Below are positions 10,947 to 22,861 of a DNA stretch of 64,000 nucleotides, piece after piece. Made by a program: the position numbers and the translations under genes. Every line of letters starts with the position of its first letter. Position 1 is the first letter of the stretch. This DNA is from Scytalidium lignicola (Eukaryota; Ascomycota; Leotiomycetes): NCBI GenBank assembly GCA_002812745.2, contig NCSJ02000025.1:62001-126000 (forward strand), in the 5' to 3' direction. The notes beneath the pieces are model-generated. The model did not search any database, was not told the DNA's origin, and saw only the letters and a list, made by a program, of their open reading frames with translations.

Positions 10947-13473
10947 TCATCCAAAGCAGTCTAAACCTAGGAATACCGTCTCTTTTCCCGCAACGAAAGC
11001 TTCTATGTGAGCATTTTCGAGCTTTAGAATAAGATCATTCACCTGGCGCAAGCTAGTTTGATCATACTTGTTCAAGATTGGATCCGACGGTTCGTCACTG
11101 AGCGAAGCTAGACTCTCTTCCCAACATGTGTCCACATTTTCCGATCCAGAGGCTTCTATGGCCGATAACCGATCGATCATCAGACGACCAAGAAGCCAAA
11201 ATTCGGGCGAGAAGCGGCAAAAGCCCACCCGTTTCCACATCGCTTCCGGACTCAATACACTGTTGTCAACGGTACTATGAGGACTATGAGGCAAGACATC
11301 TAAAAATGACGTTGAATAAAGCTGCCAAGCAGTCTCCCAGTTGGTCAGAGCGGTTCGAATAGGTAATAAAAGTTGACTGCTTTCAAACGAATTCTGGAAG
11401 TGGAAGATTAAGGCATGTATACCTGGATATTTCTGTGGGTTAGCAGAGCGCACATAACAAACACAAAGACACAGAAAAGAAATATCCCGCCCCAAAAGAA
11501 GACTCACCCGAGATTAGAGCAAAGAGGTTGAGAGGGCCCAGCGTGGCTGTCAAGTGTGCCAAATTGGTAGAAAAGTTGTTTTTACAGATATTCTCGAAGG
11601 CTGTTCGAAAGGAGATCTTCCAGTACGAGGCATCCGCAGGCAGCCATTTGTGAATCTGTTGGTAACATTCATCCTCTGTCGCGGCTTGGAAGCAAGCTTC
11701 TGGGGCAGCCATGTGCATCTTCATTTCTTTAATCACCATCCGGGGAGGCAGATTGTTGAAGATTACGAAACCGGTGTCAAGGAGAAACACCCAAAGAAAG
11801 GTTCTAGGGGGAAAAAGAGGGTCTCAGCTACGACGGTCCGTTTATGCCACACACTGAGATGAGTCTTACCGAATAAGTTCCTCACTAGCAACGAAATCAT
11901 CCCATGAGAATTCGTGCCTCGCCTGCTGGCTATAGACTTGGTGTTTTGCCGTGGTGATACCTATATCCCTCACCGTCTATCTCTACATTAGTCCCGGATG
12001 CCATTACGGACAAAAGAAGAAAGAGACATACGGAAACAACAGTGGCATAACGGAACCTGCGGATGCGGCTCTTACTGATATCGGTGCCTTCCCAATTCTG
12101 ATAGACACAGACTGTGTATGCAGCCTGCAGAGCCTGAATTCTTTGTCGATCTATAGATAACCGAGGCCCGTGTGAATCTAATGTAAGAGTGGTATTACCA
12201 GTAAAATCATCGTCAACAAATACTACCTCCTCCACACAGTTGAACCAGGTATGTGCATTTGAATTATCCTGAGAATCAGGCGAGACGCAGGCCCCTGCTC
12301 GTGATTTTATGTTAATATGGCTTTTGAGAAGAGCTGAGTTATGAGCTTACCAATTATTACCATCGAGGCCAGAAGACTCGGTTTGGCAGACACGGGATCA
12401 AAAGATGGTTGATGAATAAAGTTGACATTGGGGTGCCATATTTCCCAATAAAATGAGAGAAACTTGCGTAGGTTATCTGGTGAAAAGAATTCGAGACAGG
12501 CTTATTCAACGGCTGGTAACCATGATAGGGTCACCGCACTGTTACGTGGTTTGATCGTTACCACTTCTTTGACTAGAAGAAGGATCTGGTGCGTCTTTAG
12601 AGCAAGGGGATCATTAAGCCATCTCATTGATACACCCTCAACTATCTTAGCAGTATCAGAATCCTCTGCCGAGGAAACTGATTGTTTTTCAAAGAATCCT
12701 TCCAGTTGCAGATTCGATAACACTTGCTGCCGTTGTTGCAGGGTTCCACAATCAAAGGAAAGGACTAACCCAGTCTTGCTTGTGAATCTCCTGAGAAACG
12801 AGAGAAAATCATGGCGGCGGTTGTCTGAAACGAACAGTTCTCCGGGTGTCTGACACCGTGGAGTGAAATGAAAGAGGTCTTCCAATGTCGAGACAGAACA
12901 GAGTTGGGCGTCCCAGTCGCTAGGCTCATCGTTGAACAAGCCCATATTCCAGTTCAGTATCTGGGGATCGTTGAATCCAAATGCCGTCGTCCTGTCAATC
13001 GTCACGAACGGCAGGTCCTGGTAGGTTTCCGTCCGTGACTCAGGTGGATGGAAGCTATCAAACGCTACATGATCGAATATTCCTGGTTCTACAAATGTCT
13101 GTGATGTATACAAGCACTCCATTCCTCTTTGCACACAACCTGGACATGGTCGAGAAGAGTTACACGCCTTTTTCTGACGCACACAACGATCACAAGCTCG
13201 CCTTCTTCCCATTGCTCTCGACGGCGCTGTTTGGCTGCCATCACAAGTCCGTACGTGGCGCTTCAGAACATCGGCCCTCTGGAATTTGGCACTACACGAC
13301 GGACATTGATGCGGTTTTCCTAAGCCATGGTTCCCAATATGACGCTGCAAATGGGCCTTCTGCTTGTAAGATTTGAAGCAGATGGTGCATTGATGCTTGC
13401 CGAGAGGCGCCGTAGAAACATTACTGCATGGATCCTCTTCTTGAAATAGAACGCATTCTCTTATTCTGGTTGC
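10947..13473 (-). pseudogene. Dual C2H2 + Zn2Cys6 transcription factor with in-frame TAA
   Basis: Read right to left. A C2H2 finger (CTIC-x12-H-x3-H) and a C2HC finger (CPSC-x12-H-x3-C) are followed by a Zn2Cys6 cluster (CDRC-x6-C-x5-CPGC-x6-C), then the fungal transcription factor middle region. Five exons can be joined in phase: about 13473-12351, 12294-12032, 11925-11870, 11803-11508 and 11422-10947, with landmarks NVNFIHQPSFDP, ARHEFSWDDFVA and FNNLPPRMVIKEMKM. The only fault is TAA at 12504-12502, after SWLPAVE. The same frame continues at once with ACLEFFSPDNLRKFL, which is family sequence, so the stop is internal (CAA or GAA would fit). I cannot place the ATG: the frame is open only from 13473, and an ATG at 13477 is out of frame. 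As read, the product would keep its DNA-binding domains and lose the regulatory half. Confidence 0.78.
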
Positions 13474-14742
13474 TCATCACGACGGGAGTGCTCATGTTTA
13501 CGATAGGACGGGTGCACTGGAGATCTGAGATCTGGGATCGGTCGTTGAAGTTGCGGGATGACTAATGGCGGTCGTCATCCCGGCCCCATGGGGAGGATGC
13601 GGGGGGCATTTCCAGCTCCAGCCCAGCACTGGAGACAGCCCCTGAATCTTCGGCAATTGGATTCGGAACTTCAATTGTAATGTATCTTAGACTATTAATT
13701 ATGTTGAAATTATATTGTAAAATAGTCATATTCCCTCTTTCCTATGATTTGTCTGCACAATGTGCTAGAAAACCTAACACATATGTAATTACCGTACACT
13801 CATAGTCACGATCATAAGTTTACACGTATAAGTTTGACAAACACGCTTGATATCATCTAAGGGAGCAGATGCTACTGTTAATCCACATACAGTATGGTAA
13901 TGTCGGTCAGGTAATTTTTACGCTTTGCAATCTGCTCAACGTTAAAGATACTCTGCTTGATTTCTTTCCACCCATCTCGTCCTGTCTTGTCTCCTCGATA
14001 CATTATTTCCAATTATATGCACTTACCCCACTCTTCATACCATACTTTACCCTCCCTGCTGCTCTGGAACTCAACAATAGGAAGATTTGCGTCAAAGAGA
14101 GGCTGCGGTGCTCGTGTGGGTTCAGTCAGCATGTGTACAGCGCGGATTATCTCCGCCGAATGTGATTGGTCAGGTACTGTACCGCTCTCTCCCACAAACT
14201 CCGACCCTAACATTGCAACCTGCCGGTCCCCCAATAAGGTCATATCAAACTATATTCCTCCCTAAAATGAAATGTAAGGCAGAGCGGTATTAGGAGGACT
14301 CGCAAATATTTACTCCAAATCACAAAGCTTAACTAGAAGAAGCGCCCAGCAGGAGGTGGAAATATCTTAAAATAATATATTAAGCATGTTGCTACACCTC
14401 TCAGCGATGTTGATGTTGATGTTGGGTTTGTTCTCATTTCCCCGGCTTCCAAATGGTCTTTCTTCAACAATTAGCACCGTTGTTCTTCCTTCTCTTCCAA
14501 AGCTGGATTACCTACCCAGTCTTGATCAGCGTGGGATAGTTCGCTTAAGGAATGTACGTACGTACTCCTACTTCTTCCACCCCTATTGCCGTTCTGGGCA
14601 AAGATTTCAAGGTTCTAGCTTATATTCCAAGTCTTGCGTGGGGACGTAGACAAGACGCAGCAAGAATTACGTTGCAAATATGGTAGAAATATACGAGGTG
14701 TTCTGATAATTTCTTACTTCTACACAACTTAATTCCCAATCT
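13474..14742. other. Intergenic, no convincing gene
   Basis: Several short open frames overlap here but none shows a recognisable family or splice structure. The stretch between the two genes holds a GC-rich tract around 13585-13625 and is otherwise AT-rich. Confidence 0.5.
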
Positions 14743-15210
14743 GCAGGGAAAATCGTACGCATTGCGCCAAATGAAGTCTCCATCTCCGACCACGAAGCTA
14801 TCAGGATCATCTATCCCATTAATTCGGCCTTCATCAAGATCGACTTCGCCTCGCACATATCTCCAAACGAAGAACACTCTACCCAAAGAGATGAGAAGTT
14901 ATATGAGTATCGACGCAAGTTTGTGAATAATCTATACTCCCTCACTAGTATTCTTGAGTCAGAACAATATGTCGATGATTGTACCCAGGTGTTCATAACG
15001 CGCATGGATGAATTTGGCATGTCAGGCGAGCCAATGGATCTCGGAATACGGTTTCAAATATATACTTTTGACGTGGTTGGAGATCTCTTTTTTGCTGATC
15101 AGTTTGGGTTTATGCGGGATCATCAGATTACCTGATTGTATTCTCTCGCTGAACACCATGCGTCCTACCTTTTATATATCCGAGGACCATATCCATGCAT
15201 TTTCTTGAAT
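14743..15210 (+). pseudogene. Cytochrome P450 fragment
   Basis: After a good acceptor (CCAATCTGCAG, ending near 14745), the frame encodes GKIVRIAPNEVSISDHEAI, typical of the N-terminal third of fungal class II P450s, followed by DEKLYEYRRKFVNNLYS, DDCTQVFITRMDEFG and YTFDVVGDLFFADQFGFM. The frame stops at 15135, while the expected continuation, DCILSLNTMRPTFY, appears in another frame to about 15205, which points to a frameshift. No I-helix, ExxR or heme-binding Cys region was found in the next kilobase, and a single N stands at 15403. The fragment lacks everything needed for monooxygenase activity. The upstream frame at 14386-14649 does not look like the missing N-terminus. Confidence 0.7.
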
Positions 15211-15848
15211 GCTACAGGAAGTTCTGGCGTCCAATAAAGCGTACTCGGAACTTCTATACTACCTTCTCATACTACACAATGCTTCGCATCCCAACTACTA
15301 ATCAATAGAGGTTACTGACTATATTGCCCAATTTCCTGGAAAAACTCGTTCACACCGTTTATCAAGACATACCTCCGAAGGAAGTCAGTGGTGACCTTCA
15401 CANCCCCCCTTTCAAAATTATAAGCAAGATCCAAGTCACTTATTGAGTTATTTTTATAAATTTCAAGTTTTACTTGAAATAGAAACAGCATTTTATGTTT
15501 TAATAGTACTCTCAAAGAGAAAATTGATAGCCCATTCGAATCAGAAAACACACTAATAAAGGCCACATAACAGAGACATCTACTCACACTCACTTCTCTA
15601 ATATAAATCGAGACTTATGCTTACACAATATAATTAACTTTAACTTCCATTATGTATAAAACTCCCTGGTGTAGGTTTTCATATTAAAAGCTGAGCGTTG
15701 TTGTGACAACGGCGTTGATAACAAGCCAGTCAAGTAACGTGTCGCAAAACACGAAATATTTTCTTATGCAACAGAACATAACTCCACATTGTTTCATTTT
15801 TATTATAATCCAATATTTATTAATCATCATCCATTACTAGATCTTGCT
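15211..15848. other. Intergenic, with one assembly N
   Basis: AT-rich DNA between the P450 relic and the sirtuin gene. N at 15403 is followed by six C. No family-level homology was recognised in any frame; the sirtuin promoter must lie at the right end. Confidence 0.5.
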
Positions 15849-17183
15849 ATGGCCTCATCAGCCCCCAAAGTGGCAGAAGAGGAGCGATATGAAGCTTTCG
15901 AAGTGGTAGACCAGAAAGCTCAGGCTCTTGCAGATCAGATAAAGAAAAGCAAGCACTTCATTGCATTCACGGGTGCCGGCGTCTCAACTTCTACTGGTTA
16001 GTCTACAACCCCAGGGTGAAAGTCATATTCTCTACCAATTATCTAATAAGTAGATTGCAGGCATCCCCGACTTTCGTGGCCCGGAAGGTGCATGGACGTT
16101 GAGAGCCCAAGGTAGACAGCGCACCTCGAAGGCCATCAGCACATTGCAAGCTATTCCATCTCCTACACATATGGCTCTTGTAGGGTTGCAGAATCGTGGA
16201 CTTTTGAAGTTCTTAGTCAGTCAGAATTGCGATGGCTTGCACAGGAGGAGTGGGATATTGCCTGTAAGTCCACAATCCCTATGTTATTGTAGGAATATTC
16301 AATATTTTGTTATTGATTTACCGATTCCAGGACAGAATATCTGAGCTCCATGGCAACAGCAATCTTGAGTATTGCAAGGACTGTGGAAAAGAATATCTTC
16401 GTGGTATGTGCTGTGATATCTCTAGTCTGATTAATATCATTTTGCTTATGCCTGTGCTCAACAGATTTCCGAGCCGTTTCTACCTTTGAGAAGTCTTTTC
16501 ATGACCATCGCACAGGGCGGAAATGCCCCTGTTGTAATGGAATTCTGCTCGATAGTATTATTAACTTCACCGAACCTCTACCTCCGAAGCATGTTGAACG
16601 TGCCTTTGATAATGCCAAGGAGGCCGATCTCTGTCTCGTCTTAGGGTCTTCTCTCATGGTAACTCCGGCCAACGAGATTCCTGAAGTCGTTAGCCGAAAG
16701 CGAAATGCCAAATTGGTCATCTGCAATCTCCAGCAGACGCCATTAGATGCACTCTCAGACCTACGCATTTACTCCAAGACGGACGATTTGATGATCCGTG
16801 TCATGGAGAAACTAGATATTCCAATTCCACCATTCATCCTCTATCGCCGTCTAGTTGTGCAACTAGAAACAATGGAAGACACAAAACACCGGGTGACGGT
16901 TTCCGGCGTCGACATAGACGGCACACCAGTGACCTTCCTCCGTTCAGTCAAGGTTGAATACAACAGACGTGCAGCTTGCTCTGAACCATTTGTAATGAAT
17001 TTTCGTGAAAACCTGGATTCTGGAACAAATTTAAAGCTCGAACTTGAATTTATGGGACACTACGGCGAGCCTAATGTGGATATTAGCTACGAGTATACCA
17101 ATGAGAGCAATACACAGGCTGTGTATCTTCTCGAATATAACCCTTACACTAGGGAGTGGAAGGTAGGTAAGCAAACAGAATAA
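15849..17183 (+). CDS. Sirtuin family NAD-dependent protein deacylase (SIRT6/7-like)
   Basis: Four exons (15849-15996, 16061-16263, 16331-16403, 16465-17183) join in phase to 380 residues. The NAD-binding motif [18 protein letters not shown] spans the first intron. [11 protein letters not shown] holds the catalytic His, followed by ELHGN. Zinc Cys pairs CKDC and CPCC precede [13 protein letters not shown], and GSSLMVTPA closes the Rossmann fold. The [13 protein letters not shown] and ELHGN forms are those of class IV (SIRT6/7) sirtuins, which remove acyl groups from histones and other nuclear proteins. After the catalytic domain there are about 120 residues of beta-rich sequence ([20 protein letters not shown]) of unknown role. 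CDGLH replaces the more usual VDGLH. The ATG at 15849 gives a normal length. No damage is visible, in contrast to the neighbours. Confidence 0.9.
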
Positions 17184-19313
17184 TCTAATCACTAGTGGTG
17201 AACGATTTGCATAAACACAAAGCCAACTTCTGCGATAAATGCGTTACTTGACTTGTGGTAATTGGAGTTTGGGCAGGAGTTTATCCAGAATCAGTGTGNA
17301 AAAAAAAATCTACAACTGAAGAACGGGCAAATAAAGAATGTATGAAATAATAATTAGCAGATATACATGGAATAAAAATCGGATTTCTGGTACTTGCTAA
17401 TAAATGAGGCATCTACACGTTTGATTGAAGAGCCTCTAAATACAGGTAATGGATTTTGCTTTCTTGCCTACAATTTGTTGTATAATTATACCTCGCTTTT
17501 ATCGTATTATCGTATTTCCTATTAATAAATCAGACTTTATGATGTTTATAGCTCAATATCAACCCTTTTCTGAATGTACAAATGGTTGAAACCCCTCCAA
17601 CAAGAAACAAGAAACAGGCAGTTAACATTTAGCAAATGAAATATTGAAGATCCAAATAGCAAAGTATCAGTTATCCACTTTGCTGTACTTAGTAGTCGGA
17701 AATCTAGAGCTTCGAAGCCGACGGTTCTTTGTGGCCAAACTACTCTTAGATCAAGGGTAGGACTCTGTTATGGTGGGCGAAACGCGACCCTAACGATTTC
17801 GGAAATAGCTTGGAGTACGCTAGGATAATTGACCTACTTGACCTACTACGTCCTACGTAATGGGGGGTAAGTGGATAGGTGGGGTTCAACGCAGGAAATC
17901 TCGCAAGTGCTGGCATGAAAAGGTATGTGGCAGATCGTTGATCACTGAGTGCAAACTGTCTCAAACGATGAGCGAAGAGAAGAACATAAGTCAAGAGATG
18001 CGCTCAGCCGAGAGTAAAGACTAAAAGTGGGAGATAGTAGAAATGAAACATATTTAGCTTAGGCTCGGCGAAATGGAGGAGGGGGAGAACACCACGGCTG
18101 TTACGGCAGACAAAATTGGAGGGGACAAGATGAGAGAGCGAGAGCAAGTGAGAAGTCTATCAAGTAACCAGACATGACCACAAATCTACACAAACTGTAC
18201 TTGTATTAAATATGCCATGTGTTTAATAGCTTATTCATAAGACTTAGCATGAACTTATCCTTTCTAGAACCGTGTAATAGAAGCTAGGTATCAAGATTTA
18301 AATGAGTGGTCATAATCTCAGTCGGAGAAAAAGGAGGATGGTAGCCAATTTACATGTGATCTTGTTAGGTGTGTCTGCTGTTGCAACGTTCCTTTGTTCG
18401 GCTACTCTAACGCACCTCATATCCGGAGCGAGTATATATGCTTTGGGATGAAATGAACATCACATTGCAAAGCGTGGGAGACGCAATCAGTGGATCTTCT
18501 ACAATAGCCAATTAAGGCTATTAACTATAGTAACCTTAACCCTTAATTTCTACAGGGAAGGAGAAAGACGGCGTGATTGTAGCCAATACCTACTTACATG
18601 CATTGCGATTTCTAGCCAGGTGATCTCCAGACCAGGAGCATCCTGGCGAGCGTCAAAGATCGACAAACTCTCCGGAGGTAGTCGTGAGCCTGAGCATCGC
18701 AATCAAGACATCAGTGCGCCAATCTTGGAGCGTACGAGAGCGCGTGCTGTGCTAGTGGATGGATATAGCGATGATTGAGGGCGGAGGGCTGCCCCAATCA
18801 GGGAAGTAGCCGCGTGGCTAAGGGAACATCCCGCTGCTAACCCCCCCGAACGGGCTACAACGTGCGGCCAGTGCTTGAGAACACTTCCAGAAGCATGCCA
18901 GGGCCCGACACTTCCCTCTTGCTGCATCGTCCAGTGCTATAGAAATGCACGAGATAGCTGCAGCTACCTCCGAAGGAAGGTAGTATATTGATACCGCCGA
19001 GTTGCCAATAACAGAGAGCCTTTCTTCCCACGACTCCGTCCACATGTCTGCAATGGGTGGTGCAGGAGAAAACAACCCATGAGGAAGGATTCAAGATGCA
19101 GCAGGAAGAACACCGCAGCTTTGACGGTGAAGGAAGGTAGCGGTGTGTCCGCATAGAATTAATTAATCCCCTCTTTCAAAGCCGGCATGCCTAACCTCTC
19201 TCGAAAAGAAGTATATAATGGCCGTTTGGGGCCGTCCGCGGCGCTTGCCGCCTCGATCTGACGGATAGAACACTCTTCTCTGTCCTCGCTGTCCAAAGTA
19301 AGTTGATTGTACA
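17184..19313. other. Long intergenic stretch upstream of the CE5 esterase
   Basis: No credible gene in 2.1 kb. N at 17299 is followed by nine A. The first half is AT-rich; 18560-19190 is markedly richer in G and C but its frames are short and overlapping. GGCTAA at 18816-18821 resembles the XlnR-type site of plant-cell-wall enzyme genes, a weak inference. Confidence 0.5.
19211..19219 (+). promoter_or_regulatory. TATA-like element of the CE5 esterase gene
   Basis: GTATATAAT lies about 100 bp before the ATG at 19314, in an otherwise mixed-composition stretch, at a plausible core promoter position for a filamentous fungus. Confidence 0.5.
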
Positions 19314-20106
19314 ATGCTTGCCTCGGCACTTCTCCTTGCCCTCGCGACCTTCGGGTCAGCAGCGCCTATTGCACTGGAAACTCGCCAGACTTGCTACAGC
19401 GGTGTCTATGTCATTGGCGCTCGTGGCTCAGATGAAGACGCTGGATTTGGGAGTACGGCCTCGGTCGTCACCTCTATTATAGCTGCTATCCCCGGCTCTG
19501 GAAGCATTGCCTTGGATTACCCAGCATCTGTGCTTGATCCTCTGTACCCCGAGTCTGTCACAGATGGCATCAATGCTCTGATTAGCTTGATCGAAAGCTA
19601 CGCGGATGCTTGTAGTGGCGAGATCGTCCTGGTGGGCTTCAGCCAGGGAGCAAATGTCATCACCGATGCGCTCGCAGGAGGCGTGGACAAGCCCACCCCG
19701 ATTAATCCCAGTTACATTGAGCATGGTAAGTCTTCGCACGTACTAGAACTAGAGGCAGTGGAATCCTAATAATCATTTAGTCTCCGCCATCACCGTCTTT
19801 GGCGACCCATCTTTCACCCACGGACAATCTTTTGATGCCGGCACGGATACTTCTAAAGATGGCGTAAGCACCTCCTTTTTGACTGGCTCTCTTGCTGCTT
19901 GTACTGACCGCCATGACAAGATATTCGCCCGTGAGGAAGGTGGCGCTAGTCTTGCTCTCTTGAACACTTACGCTTCGAAGCTTAAGAGCTACTGTGATAC
20001 CGGAGATGTCTACTGTGCTTCCGGTACGGACACATCAGCTCACAGCGAGGAAATCCCAACTTGGGGTAGTTCAGCTGTTCAATTCATTGTTAGCCTTAGC
20101 ACGTAG
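19314..20106 (+). CDS. Secreted CE5-family esterase (cutinase / acetylxylan esterase type)
   Basis: Two exons (19314-19725 and 19781-20106) give 245 residues. A signal peptide (MLASALLLALATFGSAAPIA) is followed by a probable LETR processing site. The fold is that of small alpha/beta hydrolases: YVIGARGSDE near the N-terminus, the nucleophile elbow GFSQG, and the catalytic Asp and His in YCDTGDVYC and SAHSEE, with paired Cys. CE5 enzymes remove acetyl groups from xylan or hydrolyse cutin and act outside the cell. GARGS at the oxyanion region resembles acetylxylan esterases more than classic cutinases (GARGST versus FARGST), but substrate cannot be fixed from sequence alone. Length is close to the family norm. 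The gene looks intact. Confidence 0.9.
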
Positions 20107-20404
20107 ACAATTATCTAACTATTTGAGCCAGCAAAGCCAGTATCTTTAAGTCTCAAGATTTTTCAATAGGATAAGCACCGTAAACATTCATTAGATGTGG
20201 TTCTTAGTTTTCTTTTCGCCGAAAAGCAGGCATCAAAAGCCTATCACAGTAACCGAATGCGAGCGGAGTTACTCGATACTGTAATAACAGTAGCTTTTAA
20301 CACCAAAATCATACTGCATGCAAATGAGCAAGCGTTTCTTCCTTTTATTGACTTAATTGATCATTCCACAGTTTGATTACCAGCGAAATAAGCTTCCCAG
20401 TGCT

Positions 20405-20689
20405 TTAGTATAATGACTTATAAGTAGGATATAAGGTGTTAATATAAGAACTAATATACACATCTGTGTCGAAGTCCTTCATGAACTCAACCTCGCATGC
20501 AAGCTATTGGAAATCAGAGGGACTAATGATAGCACTCATACTGGTATCGTTAATCCCTTGTTCTATCTGCCTTGGAACTTCAAGTGAATCAGCCCGTCTA
20601 TCGAATTGTCTCGGCGCTACTTTAAAATATTCATAGGAGCCAAGAACAATGTCAAAGTTGACTTGCCTACTAATTAATGGCTTATCATA
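20405..20689 (-). pseudogene. Coding-like relic of unknown family with in-frame TAG
   Basis: Sixty-one codons on the minus strand (PLISRQVNFDIVLGSYEYF...SAIISPSDFQ) end at TAG 20506-20504, and the same frame then continues with LACEVEFMKDFDTDVY to a TAA at 20407-20405. The amino-acid make-up looks like real protein rather than chance translation, and the TAG could replace CAG. The frame opens right after a TAG at 20692 and lacks an ATG in a credible place, so it is probably the C-terminal remnant of a lost gene. I do not recognise the family. Confidence 0.4.
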
Positions 20690-21006
20690 CTATATTTAGC
20701 ATGTGAGCTTTTAGCTTATAGTAGTAAAATTGTTAAATATGATTGTAAGATAATTTATCTTAAAACACTTTAAACCGCTGCATTGCTTTAAACCTGACAT
20801 GAATTAAATACGATTTTCTTAAGACTGAAGAAAAGCAAAAATCAATACTAGCAAGTAATATATAATCTCAAATCCTAGTTACAATGTTATACGATAAACA
20901 ATCTAATTGCACATGAGCTCCAAAAAAAGCTAGAAGCGCTGATGACAACCAGATTTAGTGTCTACTCCTATGAGACTGCTCCAGACCAGCCAGCTGTAGG
21001 CTCACT
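20690..21006. other. AT-rich intergenic DNA
   Basis: Rich in TTTAA/TAAAA runs; no coding or repeat structure was recognised. Confidence 0.5.
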
Positions 21007-21896
21007 CTAGCGTCTAGTGTGACCTCTTGTTTGTCGAGAAATTAATTGTTGTATTTCTTGTGCCTTTTGCGAGCCGGCGTACGGCATATTAGGAGCTTCG
21101 ACTCGGACGTGGTAATCGAAATGGCCTTTGTCTATAGCACAGGCATAATAACTTCCGAGTCTATACCGCATACCTAGAGCTTCAAAAGCATTATCAATAG
21201 GCATTTGAGGCGTAGCTGGTATGGAAAGAATTATTCGTGGATTGACATAAGTGTACTGTTGCATCTGGTAAAATGCCTGAGTACTAAAAGTGAAATGCAT
21301 TAGTTCAAAGGTCTTAACACAACCGTATGGTGCCACCAAAGACTAGCAATAAAAGTGCATAAACTTACATGAAATCACGACAGCCAAAATACTTATCATC
21401 TATGTTGACAAAGTAGAAACGGTGCATATTGGCAGAAGTAACACACTGGACAAGATTAGCCGAGGGGAAGGCCAGCACAAACGCTGACTTCGCAGGTGCG
21501 CATCGAGCTGTTGGATGCGAGTGTATACCGTACTGGTCTAACTAACATTTTACCCGGTTTGTAACTCGGTTCAGCTCCATCAGATCCAGTACTGGCAAGA
21601 TCGAAGTCGACCTCCATGGAGATGCGCGCACCGCGGTAACCTCCGGTTGCGGTTTGGAAGTCGACTTTGATAATTGCATGGTTTTTGGCGTTGTTATTCA
21701 CGACTTGCGCTCCAGCTGACGTTACCCCCAAAAATTCAATAAACATTTTGGTGCATATAATATTCTGAAGGCTTTGGGGTAAAGCATTCATATTCTCGGT
21801 GATGTTGTATCCCTCTTGCTGGAATGACAGCTCCTCACCTTTTTGCTGCGGCTGTTGATGCTGAGAGTTAGAAGCTTGGTTACTGTAGAATGACAT
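21007..21896 (-). CDS. Orphan three-exon protein of 244 residues
   Basis: Exons 21896-21554, 21483-21369 and 21283-21007 join in phase, with donors GTAAAA and GTAAGT, acceptors TCAG and TTTTAG, and a CTAAT branch site before the last exon. The start (MSFYSNQAS) is chosen because a Gln-rich leader and then continuous structured sequence follow. The protein has no signal peptide or membrane segment. Residues 40-130 alternate like a beta-rich domain (IIKVDFQTATGGYRGARI, MEVDFDLAST) and FVLAFPSANLVQCVTSANMHRFYFV spans the first splice junction. I do not recognise any family. The intron phases and protein-like composition argue that it is a real, lineage-restricted gene. Without the introns the frame would stop after the first exon. 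Confidence 0.65.
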
Positions 21897-22861
21897 CGTG
21901 TATAGCAGTAGAAGAAGTAGTTGTAGTGATTTGATAAGTGTTAACGGGGGGAGATCAATGTGTGGGAATAGATTGGAATAGGATATTATAATTTTGAAAT
22001 GGGGAGTTGTGAGAATTAGAGCGAAAGGCACTGGATATTTATGTCTTAATGAATGCTCTATACATAGTAATCTATACAAACATAGTCGAACCTATCAAAC
22101 GGAGATTATTGCATGAAGGATGAAACGTATTGGCTGTTTCTACCGTCCACACCTGCCACCAGAGGTTGCCTTGGAATGCATATCTCTGGATATATGGAGC
22201 AACAGTTACATCAACCAGCCTATTGATGGTTGATATCGACTGGACATTGTGAAATGAACTAGCCGCCCAAGGCCTGGGCCCCAGAAAAGCGCTTCTGGGG
22301 CGGTGTTGGAGGCCATTAGGGAAATGTTGGAATGTTTTTGGGAAGATATCTGCCAATGACTGGCGCTCTGGGCGCTAGATAAAACAGGTTGATATTGATT
22401 TGGTGTTTCGTCTTACCACAGATATTTAATAGTTGGGAGGCTGTGCGTTTGCAGTGTTTGGATTGGTTATGGTCTAGTAATGTTGGTTGTTGTGATATGT
22501 CTTTCATCCAATACGTTCCTAGGTTCAAGCGACAAGAGAAATCCTGCTCCAAACATTCACATTTCAGGGAACATTCTCGTTCTAGTTGGTCACACGACAA
22601 TCCGGTCGCATAATTCCTGGAGGTCGCATACTTGCTTTACTAGAGTTTGTGTTGTGACTATAAATATTTGGCAAGGCTAGTTGTTGGAACAGGACATTCG
22701 AAAAGTACCCGTACTGCTGACTAATAAGAAGGTTTGGTTAACTTACTTCGTACTTCACACGCAAACGAGCGTTGTTTCGCATCATCTACTCACCATTTCC
22801 GTGCTCAATCTCCCAACCTAGTCATCTGAATTTCAGACTCTTCATACACACCCACTCCACC
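21897..22861. other. Divergent promoter region
   Basis: Lies between the orphan gene (minus) and the kinase-like gene (plus), which diverge from here. CT-rich tracts occur at both ends, as is common upstream of fungal start codons. Short frames inside show no family resemblance. Confidence 0.45.

Noticed and set aside
13957..14265. Open frame of about 100 codons
   Set aside because: No family resemblance, no splice context, and several overlapping frames of equal length.
14386..14649. Frame upstream of the P450 fragment
   Set aside because: It does not resemble a P450 N-terminus in any frame, so I did not join it.
18703..19154. Minus-strand frames upstream of the CE5 gene
   Set aside because: Composition is that of random frames in GC-richer DNA; no domains or splice sites.
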